From assembly GCA_016763315.1 (NCBI GenBank), contig JAESTZ010000015.1:1-43690 (forward strand): DNA of 43,690 nt. Reading direction: 5' to 3'. A program made the translations under genes and the position numbers. This document shows, one piece after another, positions 33,331 to 41,230 of the stretch. The DNA is from Robiginitomaculum sp. (GTDB lineage Bacteria; Pseudomonadota; Alphaproteobacteria; Caulobacterales; Maricaulaceae). Under the pieces are notes generated by a model. It had not been told where the DNA came from. It saw only the letters and a list, made by a program, of their open reading frames with translations, and ran no database searches. Each line of letters opens with the position of its first letter. Position 1 is the stretch's first letter.

Positions 33331-35898
33331 CTATTTCGCCACAATGTTTATAATTCGATCAGGAACAACAATTATTTTTTTTAAACTAAGGCCAGTTAAA
33401 GACTTAATTATGTCCGGGTCTTTTAGGGCAAGGCTCTGTAATTCATCTTTATCAAGCCCGAAAGCCACAGACAACTGGCTTCGTCGTTTACCGTTAACTT
33501 GAACCGGAATTATCAAGGTTTTTTCTTCTAGCCACTTTTCATCGAACTCTGGCCATCTTGTCATAGCAACCAATTCTTTGCAACCAAGGGTTTCCCAGCA
33601 GCTTTCGGCCAAGTGTGGCGCAAATGGAGCTAACAATAAAACCAGCGACTTGGTTGCAAACCGACGAGCAGAAATTTGTTCAGGCTCAAGGCCAGTAGAC
33701 TTTTTAATATCATTCAACAAAGAATATAACCTAGCAACCGCCCTGTTAAATCCAAGGGTTTCTATGTCTTGTGAAATAAAGTTAATAGTCTTGTGGGTTG
33801 TTTTTACGAGGTCTTTCGAGAGGGTTGTTGTTTTTTGATCTGTAAAAACAGGCTCTTTGGAAATTCGTAACACCTCGACCCATACTCGTGACACAAAACG
33901 CGCAGCACCCTCTAGTCCTGATTCTGTCCACTGAACATCTCTATCCGGCGGAGAATCAGAGAGCACGAACCACCGAGCAACATCTGCGCCATATTTTTGA
34001 ATAATTGCCGCAGGATCAACGGTATTTAATTTTGATTTAGACATTTTTTCGATGGCGCCAACTGTAACGGATCTGCCAGTTTTGGTGGTTAACCCTGTCT
34101 CGGAGCGAAGTACATTTACAGGTTCTACCCAATTACCATCTGGGTCTTTATAGGTTTCATGAGTAACCATTCCTTGAGTGAACAGTCCATCAAACGGCTC
34201 ATCGGCCTTTATTTCAAGCAGGCCACAGTCTTTGAGGGCTCTTGTAAAGAAACGGGCATATAAAAGATGCATAACCGCGTGCTCTACTCCGCCAATATAT
34301 TGATCGACTGGCAACCAGGCATTTGCTGCTACCGAGTCGACAGGGTCTTTGGCTTGTGGAGAGCAAAACCGTGCAAAATACCATGAGCTATCAACAAATG
34401 TATCAAGTGTATCGGTTTCGCGAATTGCTTTTTGGTTGCATTTTGGGCAAGAAGTGTGTTTCCAGTCAGGGTGGTGGTCAAGGGGGTTTCCCGGTGTTTC
34501 AAATGAAACTTCATCGGGCAATAACACCGGAAGATCTGCCGAAGGAACCGGAACGGCTCCACAAGCATGGCAGTGGACAATAGGAATTGGGCAACCCCAA
34601 TACCTTTGGCGGGACGCTCCCCAGTCACGTAAGCGATATTGTGTTACTGCCTCACCAATTCCTAGTGCTTCAAGCTTTGAAAGCGCTGTTTTAATTGCCT
34701 CTTTGACTTTCAAGCCATTTAAAAACCCGGAATTAAACAAGGAGCCCGTACCGGTCCAGGCTTTATCTGTTATTTGATAATGATCCGCGCATTCGCCTTC
34801 TGGCAAGACTACCGGCAAGACAGGGAGGTCATATTTTATGGCAAAGTCCAAATCTCTTTGGTCTCCAGCTGGACAGCCAAAAATGGCGCCGGTTCCATAA
34901 CCTATTAACACAAAGTTGGCGATCCAAACCCGAAGGGTTTTGGTTTCGTCAAACGGGTGAACAACCGTTAAACCCGTATCAATTCCTGATTTTTCTGCGC
35001 GCTCAATGGTTTCTTCCGACGTGCCTAATTGTGCACATTCGCGGACAAAGGCATCAATTTCAGGGTTGTTTTTAGCTAATTCGGAAGACAAGGGGTGTTC
35101 TGGAGAAAGAGCGATAAAGCTGGCGCCAAATAAAGTGTCGGGGCGAGTGGTAAATACCTCAATGTTTTGTTGTTTTTGGCCGGAATCCACTATTTTAAAG
35201 CAGACCTTTGCACCGCGAGATTTTCCAATCCAGTTGGTTTGCATGGTTTTTACTTTTTCCGGCCAATTATCTAGTGTTGAAAGGCCGCTCAACAGATCTG
35301 TTGAGTACTTTGTAATTCTAAAAAACCATTGATTAAGTTGCCGGGTTTCTACCAAAGCGCCTGATCGCCAGCCGCGTCCGTCAACAACTTGTTCATTTGC
35401 TAATACCGAATTTTCCACGGGGTCCCAGTTAACACGGGAGCTTTTACGGTAAACAAGATCGTTTTCAAAAAACTTGAGGAATATTTTTTGCTGCTGTGAA
35501 TAATACTCAGGATCACAAGTGGCAAACTCCCGACTCCAGTCCAAAGAAAATCCTAATGATTTTAGTTGTTCCCGCATTGCAGAGATGTTTTTATACGTCC
35601 AGCTCTTTGGTTGTGTTTTGTGTTTTATAGCGGCGTTTTCTGCTGGAAGACCAAAGGCGTCCCAGCCCATGGGGTGCAAAACGGCATAGCCTTTAGCGCG
35701 CTTATATCGGGCAACAACATCCCCGAGGGCATAATTGCGTACATGACCCATGTGTAATCGTCCCGATGGATAGGGAAACATTTCAAGCACATATGACTTT
35801 TTTTGCCCGGGTTTTGGTGTTTTCGCAACGAAACACTTGCTTTTTTCCCAAGCCTCTTGCCATTTCTTTTCAATAGATAAGTGGGGGTAGTGGGTCAT
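33331..35898 (-). CDS. leuS: Leucyl-tRNA synthetase
   Basis: A class I aminoacyl-tRNA synthetase of 855 residues, normal length. The HIGH motif is PYPSGRLHMGHVRNY (near residue 45) and KMSKS is EKMSKSKLNTVDP. The editing domain has FTTRPDTLFGASF and YGTGAIFGCPAGDQRD. The residues CHACGAVPVP and CPKCNQKAIRETDTLDTFVDSSWYF mark the zinc-binding and leucine-specific region. The start MTHYPHLSIEKKWQEAWEKSKCF is standard. It is 71 bp after the DUF3576 gene and one base before lptE. Confidence 0.97.
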   Translation of the reverse strand: MTHYPHLSIEKKWQEAWEKSKCFVAKTPKPGQKKSYVLEMFPYPSGRLHMGHVRNYALGDVVARYKRAKGYAVLHPMGWDAFGLPAENAAIKHKTQPKSWTYKNISAMREQLKSLGFSLDWSREFATCDPEYYSQQQKIFLKFFENDLVYRKSSRVNWDPVENSVLANEQVVDGRGWRSGALVETRQLNQWFFRITKYSTDLLSGLSTLDNWPEKVKTMQTNWIGKSRGAKVCFKIVDSGQKQQNIEVFTTRPDTLFGASFIALSPEHPLSSELAKNNPEIDAFVRECAQLGTSEETIERAEKSGIDTGLTVVHPFDETKTLRVWIANFVLIGYGTGAIFGCPAGDQRDLDFAIKYDLPVLPVVLPEGECADHYQITDKAWTGTGSLFNSGFLNGLKVKEAIKTALSKLEALGIGEAVTQYRLRDWGASRQRYWGCPIPIVHCHACGAVPVPSADLPVLLPDEVSFETPGNPLDHHPDWKHTSCPKCNQKAIRETDTLDTFVDSSWYFARFCSPQAKDPVDSVAANAWLPVDQYIGGVEHAVMHLLYARFFTRALKDCGLLEIKADEPFDGLFTQGMVTHETYKDPDGNWVEPVNVLRSETGLTTKTGRSVTVGAIEKMSKSKLNTVDPAAIIQKYGADVARWFVLSDSPPDRDVQWTESGLEGAARFVSRVWVEVLRISKEPVFTDQKTTTLSKDLVKTTHKTINFISQDIETLGFNRAVARLYSLLNDIKKSTGLEPEQISARRFATKSLVLLLAPFAPHLAESCWETLGCKELVAMTRWPEFDEKWLEEKTLIIPVQVNGKRRSQLSVAFGLDKDELQSLALKDPDIIKSLTGLSLKKIIVVPDRIINIVAK

Positions 35899-35917
35899 TT
35901 AGCAGCCTGTGGTCAGG

Positions 35918-35938
35918 CCCGGCTTGGTTTATGCCGGG
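35918..35938. repeat. Short inverted repeat between DUF3576 gene and leuS
   Basis: CCCGGC and GCCGGG arms (six bases) enclose a nine-base loop. It is GC-rich compared with its surroundings. No T run follows on either strand, so I do not call it a terminator. Confidence 0.4.
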
Positions 35939-35969
35939 ATGGTTGGCAGTGCCTGCGTTATGTTGTTAT

Positions 35970-36425
35970 TTAGCGCAGCGTGCGAATTTTAAGTTCTCTG
36001 GCGCGGGATAAAATTGAATTTTCTATTTGAATCCCTGTATCTGGGTCAACACCGGACGTAATCCAGTCGCCGCTCTCGTCTTTAATTTGTTTAAAAACCG
36101 AAACCTTTAAACCGTCAGCACGAAGCCGGGTATCAAGAATATACACTGTAGCTTTAAACCGCTCATTTGGCGCGGCTTCGTTAGAGTGCCAACCGGTAAT
36201 AATAACTCCGCCATAAGGGTCTGCAGAATCCAAAGGCATAAACTCAAGTGTTTCTAGCGAGGCGCGCCATAAAAAACTATTTACCCCAATTCCTGCCACT
36301 TCTGTAGGTTTTCCAGAGCCAGAAAACGGGTTTGGCACATTACTGAGCACTTGGCCGGTTTGCGCGCAAGACGTTAGTCCCAAAGACGTAATAATTAGAA
36401 AAACAAGACCAAACCGAGACGACAT
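35970..36425 (-). CDS. DUF3576-family lipoprotein
   Basis: About 151 residues. The signal peptide MSSRFGLVFLIITSLGLTSC puts the lipidated cysteine at 20. A conserved domain follows: GIGVNSFLWRASLETLEFMPLDSADPYGGVIITGWHS, RFKATVYILDTRLRADGLKVSVFKQ, and the C-terminal IQIENSILSRARELKIRTLR. DUF3576 proteins commonly lie just upstream of leuS in alphaproteobacteria. They are thought to act at the outer membrane, but their function is unknown. GTG 36431 with better Shine-Dalgarno spacing is an alternative start. Confidence 0.85.
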   Translation of the reverse strand: MSSRFGLVFLIITSLGLTSCAQTGQVLSNVPNPFSGSGKPTEVAGIGVNSFLWRASLETLEFMPLDSADPYGGVIITGWHSNEAAPNERFKATVYILDTRLRADGLKVSVFKQIKDESGDWITSGVDPDTGIQIENSILSRARELKIRTLR

Positions 36426-37004
36426 TTTCACCAATACTCCAATAATAACAGCTGTGTATAATAACTAATTATATAATACAACCAACATGGTCGCTTATAA
36501 CACGTTGTTTTCTAATGCCTAGTGTCAAGATACATGTTTTTGAAAAAGTTCTATCTGTAAAATAATTGTCGTGAATACACAAAAATTCCGTTTGTATTAT
36601 AAATTACAAATATCTTGGTTTTATAAAAAGGCTGTCCGTTGCTCTAAGGCAACATTAAAAATGAGTCTTGACGACGCCCTGTACCGGCTCTTGACCAGAA
36701 ACCTGTCGTGGTACAGAAAACTATCAACGGCAACCGGGGGAAGGGGCCGATTGTGTCCGGTTACGGATCTGTGTTAAGCTAGGCTTTGCTTTTCTTAGTG
36801 CTTCCGTAACCGGCGCGCATTGTTTTTAAGGCCTTTCCTGTGAAAGGTTAAAGGGCTTGGCGGGCTAAGTTTGTTAATATTAATAAAAGAAAACTTTGAC
36901 TCCTGTTGGGTTTTGGTAACATGTTTATAGTAGAGTGTTTTTAATTTCGTTGTGTGGCATCATTAATTAATACGGGTGATGCAGAAAATTAAGGAGATTG
37001 TCGC
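36426..37004. other. 579 bp gene-free region with a GC-rich structured core
   Basis: No convincing protein gene lies between the DUF3576 gene and the NtrZ-like gene, which diverge. The outer parts are AT-rich (15 of 60 bases G/C at 36541-36600). The core near 36665-36850 rises to 34 of 60 bases at 36721-36780 and is packed with inverted repeats, annotated separately as a candidate RNA. Confidence 0.6.
36665..36850 (+). ncRNA. Candidate structured non-coding RNA
   Basis: Three clear stems occur in a row. CTGTACC (36679-36685) pairs with GGTACAG (36710-36716) with an inner GAC(c)AG/CTGTC stem. CCGGTTACGGA (36757-36767) pairs with TCCGTAACCGG (36803-36813), an uninterrupted 11 bp. CCTTTC/GAAAGG (36832-36847) closes a CTGT loop. 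GC content is about twice that of the flanks, as expected for a stable RNA in an AT-rich genome. I compared it by eye with 6S, RNase P, SRP and tmRNA signatures and found no match. The strand is a guess, and it could also be a repeat element. Confidence 0.35.
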
Positions 37005-37451
37005 GTGAGAACGTTGCGGCAAATTTTAGCAATGGCGGGACTTTGGCTCGCTGCCAGCACGCTGGCTTTGGCAACGGAGCCAGAGCCGGTAAAAAACGTG
37101 CTGCCAGCGACTAGCGCTGAACTTCCTTGGTATCGTTCATTTACTTTGCGTAGTGCTGAAATTGAAGATGGCGCTTTTATGCGGCTTAAAAAACCAGATG
37201 TGGAGTTTCGGGCAGGCAATCAATGGGGTCTTTCGGTTGGTATGAACGAGCAAGGTACGTTGTTAGAGTCTCGTGATCGTATGAGCGCAGGAGCCTTTTA
37301 CGAGTTTTCACCAAGGTTTCGTTTAGGTGGAGAGTTAAGTTTTGTTGCTCCGGGGGAGTTACGCATTTCTACTCCACAAGAGAGTCTTTTGCCCGTTAGT
37401 CCAGCTGACGAGCAACCTCGAGTACGAATTGAATCATCAATTAAATTTTAG
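37005..37451 (+). CDS. NtrZ-like periplasmic regulatory protein
   Basis: A 148-residue exported protein. The signal peptide is predicted to be cut after ALA23. The mature part has the pattern WGLSVGMNEQ, then SAGAFYEFSPRFRLGGELSF, and the end EQPRVRIESSIKF. This matches the alphaproteobacterial NtrZ family, a periplasmic inhibitor of the NtrY/NtrX two-component system in Caulobacter. No ntrYX is in the window. The start follows AAGGAG at good distance. Its 3' end overlaps the convergent thiE-like gene by 11 bp. Assignment rests on a short C-terminal domain and is moderate. Confidence 0.65.
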   Translation: MRTLRQILAMAGLWLAASTLALATEPEPVKNVLPATSAELPWYRSFTLRSAEIEDGAFMRLKKPDVEFRAGNQWGLSVGMNEQGTLLESRDRMSAGAFYEFSPRFRLGGELSFVAPGELRISTPQESLLPVSPADEQPRVRIESSIKF

Positions 37452-38082
37452 CTGTAACCTTAAAAGCTCCTGAAACTATAGCCACTCCGTGACAGGCTGT
37501 TTTTAGTTTTAGTACATTCGTTTCATTGATTCCGCCTAAGGCAATGACAGGCGCATCAATTTTTTTTATAAAGTTTCTAAATCGACAGGCTCCCATTGCC
37601 GGACTTGCGCTTGCGCTTGTCGATGGAAAAACACAAGACACAATTACGGCCATTGCTCCGTTTTTTATTCCTTGCCTTCCCGCAGAAACGCTGTGAGCTG
37701 CGCAGGTGATAAGACTAAACTGATACTTTGCTTGAATTGCCGGTAATTGCTTGATCATTGACTGCGGTAAATGAACCCCATCAGCACCAACTATCCGCGC
37801 CAGCTTAGGGTCGGCTCCAATTAACAGTTTCGCCCCTTGTTGTTGGCAGAGGTGTTTTAGCTCTACAGCTATTTCCTTGTGCCGGGATTCAGAAAAATGA
37901 CGATATACCAATACGCTTTTGGCTGGTAAGTTTTTGGCCAAATCAAACAAGTTCGGGCTACGGCTTGGGTCTGTAAAGATAAATAGTTTTGGTAGGGTGC
38001 ATTGTTGCCTTCTGCGAGAAAAGTTTGGTTTCGAAACTGTGCTTGCGATGTTAGCTAGTGGTGTATATTGATGAGAAATCAT
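37441..38082 (-). CDS. ThiE/TenI-like thiamine-phosphate-synthase family protein
   Basis: A 213-residue TIM-barrel protein. It begins near LPKLFIFTDPSRSP and has GADGVHLPQ, ITCAAHS, VIVSCVFPSTSASA and VIALGGINETNV, so it belongs to the ThiE/TenI superfamily. The substrate-binding motif of true ThiE (VQLREK-like) reads LVYRHF, keeping only the Arg, and the GPxFPTxTK loop reads SCVFPSTSAS. Thiamine-phosphate synthase activity is therefore doubtful; a TenI-type or unknown role is more likely. The only usable start upstream of the domain is the ATG at 38082, which overlaps the yggS ATG on the opposite strand. Confidence 0.8.
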   Translation of the reverse strand: MISHQYTPLANIASTVSKPNFSRRRQQCTLPKLFIFTDPSRSPNLFDLAKNLPAKSVLVYRHFSESRHKEIAVELKHLCQQQGAKLLIGADPKLARIVGADGVHLPQSMIKQLPAIQAKYQFSLITCAAHSVSAGRQGIKNGAMAVIVSCVFPSTSASASPAMGACRFRNFIKKIDAPVIALGGINETNVLKLKTACHGVAIVSGAFKVTAKI

Positions 38083-38761
38083 GGTAGAAAACTTGTCTTA
38101 CATTTCCGATCGGCGCAAGCAAATTTCCCAGCGTATAGAGGTTGCAGCAAAAAGCGTTGGCCGCGATTCAAAAAGCATTTCTCTTATTGCTGTTTCAAAA
38201 AGACAGACGCAAGAGCGCATTGACGCCCTGTGGTTGGCTGGCCACAGGGTGTATGGCGAAAATCTAGTAGATGAGGCAGAGCGGCGCTGGCAAGGAAAAA
38301 GGAAGAAGAACCTGAAACTACAACTTCACCTTATTGGTCATTTACAAAGCAATAAGGCAGAACGTGCCGTTGCTTTGTTTGATGTGATAGAAACGCTGGA
38401 TAGTTTAAAGTTGGCCAAAAAGCTTTCTGCGGCAATGAAACGAGTAGGTAAGCGGCCACAGTTTTTAGTACAGGTTAATACTGGGGAAGAGTCGCAAAAA
38501 TTTGGAGTTTTACCAAATGAACTTTTTGAGTTTCTTAAAAGGGTGGGAGAAGAAACCGATTTAAACGTTTCTGGTTTAATGTGCATACCGCCAAAAAACG
38601 ATGAGGCCGGATTACACTTTGCTTTATTGGCAAAACTAGCCAAACAACATGGTCTTGAAAACCTATCAATGGGCATGAGCGAAGATTATGAAACAGCAAT
38701 ACGGTTTGGCGCAACATCTATTCGGGTTGGTTCGGCTTTATTTGGAGATAGAGAGATATAA
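38081..38761 (+). CDS. YggS-family pyridoxal-phosphate homeostasis protein
   Basis: A 226-residue alanine-racemase-like TIM-barrel protein (YggS/PLPBP) that binds PLP and balances vitamin B6 and amino-acid pools. The PLP lysine lies in ISLIAVSKRQ (near residue 40). YGENLVDEAERRW, LIGHLQSNKAERAV, FLVQVNTGEESQKFG, GLMCIPP, LSMGMSEDYETAIRFGATSIRVGSALFG are all family motifs. It starts at 38081 in a CATG shared with the thiE-like gene. Confidence 0.95.
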   Translation: MVENLSYISDRRKQISQRIEVAAKSVGRDSKSISLIAVSKRQTQERIDALWLAGHRVYGENLVDEAERRWQGKRKKNLKLQLHLIGHLQSNKAERAVALFDVIETLDSLKLAKKLSAAMKRVGKRPQFLVQVNTGEESQKFGVLPNELFEFLKRVGEETDLNVSGLMCIPPKNDEAGLHFALLAKLAKQHGLENLSMGMSEDYETAIRFGATSIRVGSALFGDREI

Positions 38762-38772
38762 CCCGGTAAACA

Positions 38773-39240
38773 CTACAGACGAACAACAGCGTCGTGTAGC
38801 GATTGTAAAAACCGTGAACGATCAGCGGGTGTAAATGCTGCGGGTCCGCCAATGTTTTCACCGCCAACGCTTGAGCGAATATCATTCATTATAGCTCGCG
38901 TGGCGACAATTGAACCAATATTATCGGCGGTAAAAAAGCTTCCGTTTGGAGAAATTACTACTGATCCGGTTTTTATGCAGCGTTCGGCGAGTAAAATATC
39001 TGCGGTTATTACAATCGTTTTGTTGGAAGACTGTTCGGCTATATAATCATCGGCAGCATCGAATTTATCAGAAACCACGATTTGTTTAATCAAAGAATGA
39101 ATGGGTATTCTTAAATAGCTATTGCTGACAACCAAGACGCGCTTCTGGTGTCGTTTTGCAATCTTGAACACCTCGTCACGCACCGGACAAGCATCTGCGT
39201 CTATCATTATTTCTATGGGTGGGGGCGATTCTTTTTGCAT
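38773..39240 (-). CDS. YaiI/YqxD (UPF0178, DUF188) family protein
   Basis: A 155-residue UPF0178 protein. The hallmark motif IEIMIDADACPVRDEVFKIAKR is at residues 9-30, then VVSDKFDAADDYI, VITADILLAERCI and SPNGSFFTADNI. The fold is PIN/NYN-like, and a nuclease role has been suggested for the superfamily. The conserved Asp residues are present. Function is not established. It is convergent with yggS, 11 bp away. Confidence 0.9.
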   Translation of the reverse strand: MQKESPPPIEIMIDADACPVRDEVFKIAKRHQKRVLVVSNSYLRIPIHSLIKQIVVSDKFDAADDYIAEQSSNKTIVITADILLAERCIKTGSVVISPNGSFFTADNIGSIVATRAIMNDIRSSVGGENIGGPAAFTPADRSRFLQSLHDAVVRL

Positions 39241-39405
39241 TTTAGGCTCAAGGTATCATGAGTTGGGGGTTATGGTTTAAGGCTTGGTGTCTTTTCGAAA
39301 ACAACCTTTACTCCAGCACGGCTAAATGATGGTTGATATGATCAGATACCTTACCTGTACAAAAGTTGGTGTCGTGAGCTCGAATCTTGCTAGAGATTGC
39401 GCTCG

Positions 39406-40515
39406 TTAATTGGCATTACCGAACTCTCTCTTTTCAATATCGACGGCGGTGGCAGCCAGTCTGGACGAGATATAATTATAATAATGTGTTTCTGAAGAAT
39501 ACTCCAATTTTGCTTTCTCTAAAAATTCTTTAATCAGAAAATCATCTTTCCAGTGAAAATAATAACCCCATCCCAATACCAGCGTAAGGAACATGAGGGC
39601 AATAGAGATTAAAGCCGGCGCTGTGCTATTATGAATAAAAGATTCATTCATGACAGAGGTGTAAATCCAGTAGGACGAAGCTATGACAATTGCACTTTTT
39701 ACAAAAAACGTAGTGGTTTCAAGACGTTTAATAAATAAGCGTATTTTCCATGAAACCGTAGTGCTGTATCGATCTAGGTATTCTGCGCGTTTTGCGTTCC
39801 ATAAAGCCGCCTTTGTCCAGAGAGTTACGCTATCTTCCCAGGATATTTCCATGTCCTTCAAGCGCCCTTCACGGACAAAAATATTACCGGCACACAAGCG
39901 CATGCGCTCTGCAATGTCTGAATGCCTCATGGCAACATTATGGGCAAAACTTTCTGTGCAACGAGTAAGTTCATAATGAGCCGCACCCCGTAATAAAAAC
40001 CGTAAAAAAGTAAAAGACAAGCTGACCAGAACTAGGAAGGCGCTGAAATATAGCAGTTCACCACCATTAAAGCGGGGCAGAAAAGCTGCAGCCCCACCGG
40101 GTATGAAGTCTCTAATTTCACCATGGCTAACAAAATATAATAGAGCGTTGATTATTGTGTAAACATAAACACTAAAGGTCAGCAGGGTAATCAATCGCAA
40201 ACCAAAATATATTTTTTCTATTCGGAGCTGACTCTTGTCTGCTGCATCATATACCTTAGTGTCATTGGAGAATGAAGACCTGCACTCTTCTTTGATTTGC
40301 CTAGAAAAGGGTGTGACATATTTTTTTACCCGCGCAAAATTATCCGTTTCAGATTGTAAATCAGCAAGGGCAGCATGCTCTTTCGCCCCATGGCACAGTT
40401 CACCCGAAGCCGCCGGCTTTGGGGTGATATCGCTCAATGGTTCGCTTGTTGTGTTGTTTGCATGATTAGCACTGCTCGCGTCCTTTTGTGCGTCATCATC
40501 ATTTTCCAAGAACAA
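39406..40515 (-). CDS. Unrecognised four-TM membrane protein
   Basis: About 369 residues. I do not recognise a family. An acidic, low-complexity N-terminus (1-60) precedes a basic helical stretch (about 60-100). TM helices are predicted near 107-129, 154-175, 268-288 and 299-320. A cytoplasmic or periplasmic helical domain of about 90 residues lies between TM2 and TM3 (with WEDSVTLWTKAALWNAKRAEYLDRY), and a helical tail follows TM4. Both candidate starts are TTG (40515 or 40509); GGAGAG is better spaced from 40509. It is divergent from the small protein at 40738, with 222 bp of AT-rich DNA between. It could be a sensor or a channel-like protein; I assign no function. Confidence 0.7.
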   Translation of the reverse strand: MFLENDDDAQKDASSANHANNTTSEPLSDITPKPAASGELCHGAKEHAALADLQSETDNFARVKKYVTPFSRQIKEECRSSFSNDTKVYDAADKSQLRIEKIYFGLRLITLLTFSVYVYTIINALLYFVSHGEIRDFIPGGAAAFLPRFNGGELLYFSAFLVLVSLSFTFLRFLLRGAAHYELTRCTESFAHNVAMRHSDIAERMRLCAGNIFVREGRLKDMEISWEDSVTLWTKAALWNAKRAEYLDRYSTTVSWKIRLFIKRLETTTFFVKSAIVIASSYWIYTSVMNESFIHNSTAPALISIALMFLTLVLGWGYYFHWKDDFLIKEFLEKAKLEYSSETHYYNYISSRLAATAVDIEKREFGNAN

Positions 40516-40737
40516 CTCTCCACCAAACTATTACCCTACATAATAGAACATACCAGATTGACTTCGCCGGACAAGAAGTATTTATTAATACTTTCTATAA
40601 ACGTCGTTATTACCATGTATTATTAGAGTTATTTTTATTATTAAGCCGCTCTATACAACAGTTTCACTTATATAGAGTGTGTTAACTTGACAGTATAAAT
40701 CAAAACTATTTACACGCACATAAAAGACGGGAAAAAC

Positions 40738-41187
40738 ATGGATATCTGGTTTCAACACTCCGCGGCACTGGCAACGCTTATTTCTGTATTTTTTGCGGTG
40801 GTTACGGCCATCATCGGTTTTACCATAAACCAGTCGAGGTTGCGACGAGAGTTCACGCAAAATATAATGCTTCAGAGGTTAAGTAATCCAGATCTTGCCA
40901 GAGCATCACAATTGATTGCCAATCGAGTAGCCAACAATGACAAATATCCGGTTGCCCCGTCTGATGATGATGAAAACCGCCTGGTTATTATGTTGCTCAG
41001 TTATTATGAGTTTGTAGCTGTTGCGTATTTACGCGGTGATCTTAATGAAAAAACCGTCAAACGGCAGGCACAAAAGGCCATCAAGTCTACGTTTGAGATC
41101 GCGCGAACGTACATCACGGAAAGAAGATCAGCCTTGAATAGGCCAAAGCTTTACAAGGAGCTGGAAACTCTGGCAAAGAGGTTTTAA
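40738..41187 (+). CDS. Small single-TM protein, possibly DUF4760-like
   Basis: A 149-residue protein with one N-terminal TM helix (about residues 8-28, SAALATLISVFFAVVTAIIGFTI). It is followed by a basic juxtamembrane segment (NQSRLRREFTQNIMLQRLSNPDLARASQLIANR) and a helical domain with LLSYYEFVAVAYLRGDLNEKTVKRQ. This helix pattern (YYE(F)...GxLxExxxK) resembles DUF4760-type proteins of unknown function. It is divergent from the four-TM protein and convergent with the TolB/TPR gene. Confidence 0.7.
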   Translation: MDIWFQHSAALATLISVFFAVVTAIIGFTINQSRLRREFTQNIMLQRLSNPDLARASQLIANRVANNDKYPVAPSDDDENRLVIMLLSYYEFVAVAYLRGDLNEKTVKRQAQKAIKSTFEIARTYITERRSALNRPKLYKELETLAKRF

Positions 41188-41230
41188 CCAGCTCTTTGGG
41201 CGAATATTTGTGAAATTAGGTAGACATCAA

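Noticed and set aside
36495-36528. TTGACA and TTATAA on the minus strand as a promoter for the DUF3576 gene
   Set aside because: The spacer is 22 bp, outside the usual range.
36571-36777. A 68-residue open frame (GTG start) across the GC-rich intergenic core
   Set aside because: No ribosome-binding site or recognisable family, and the underlying DNA is explained better by consecutive inverted repeats.
36896-36931. TTGACT and TATAGT as a promoter for the NtrZ-like gene
   Set aside because: The spacing is 24 bp, too long for a sigma-70-type promoter.
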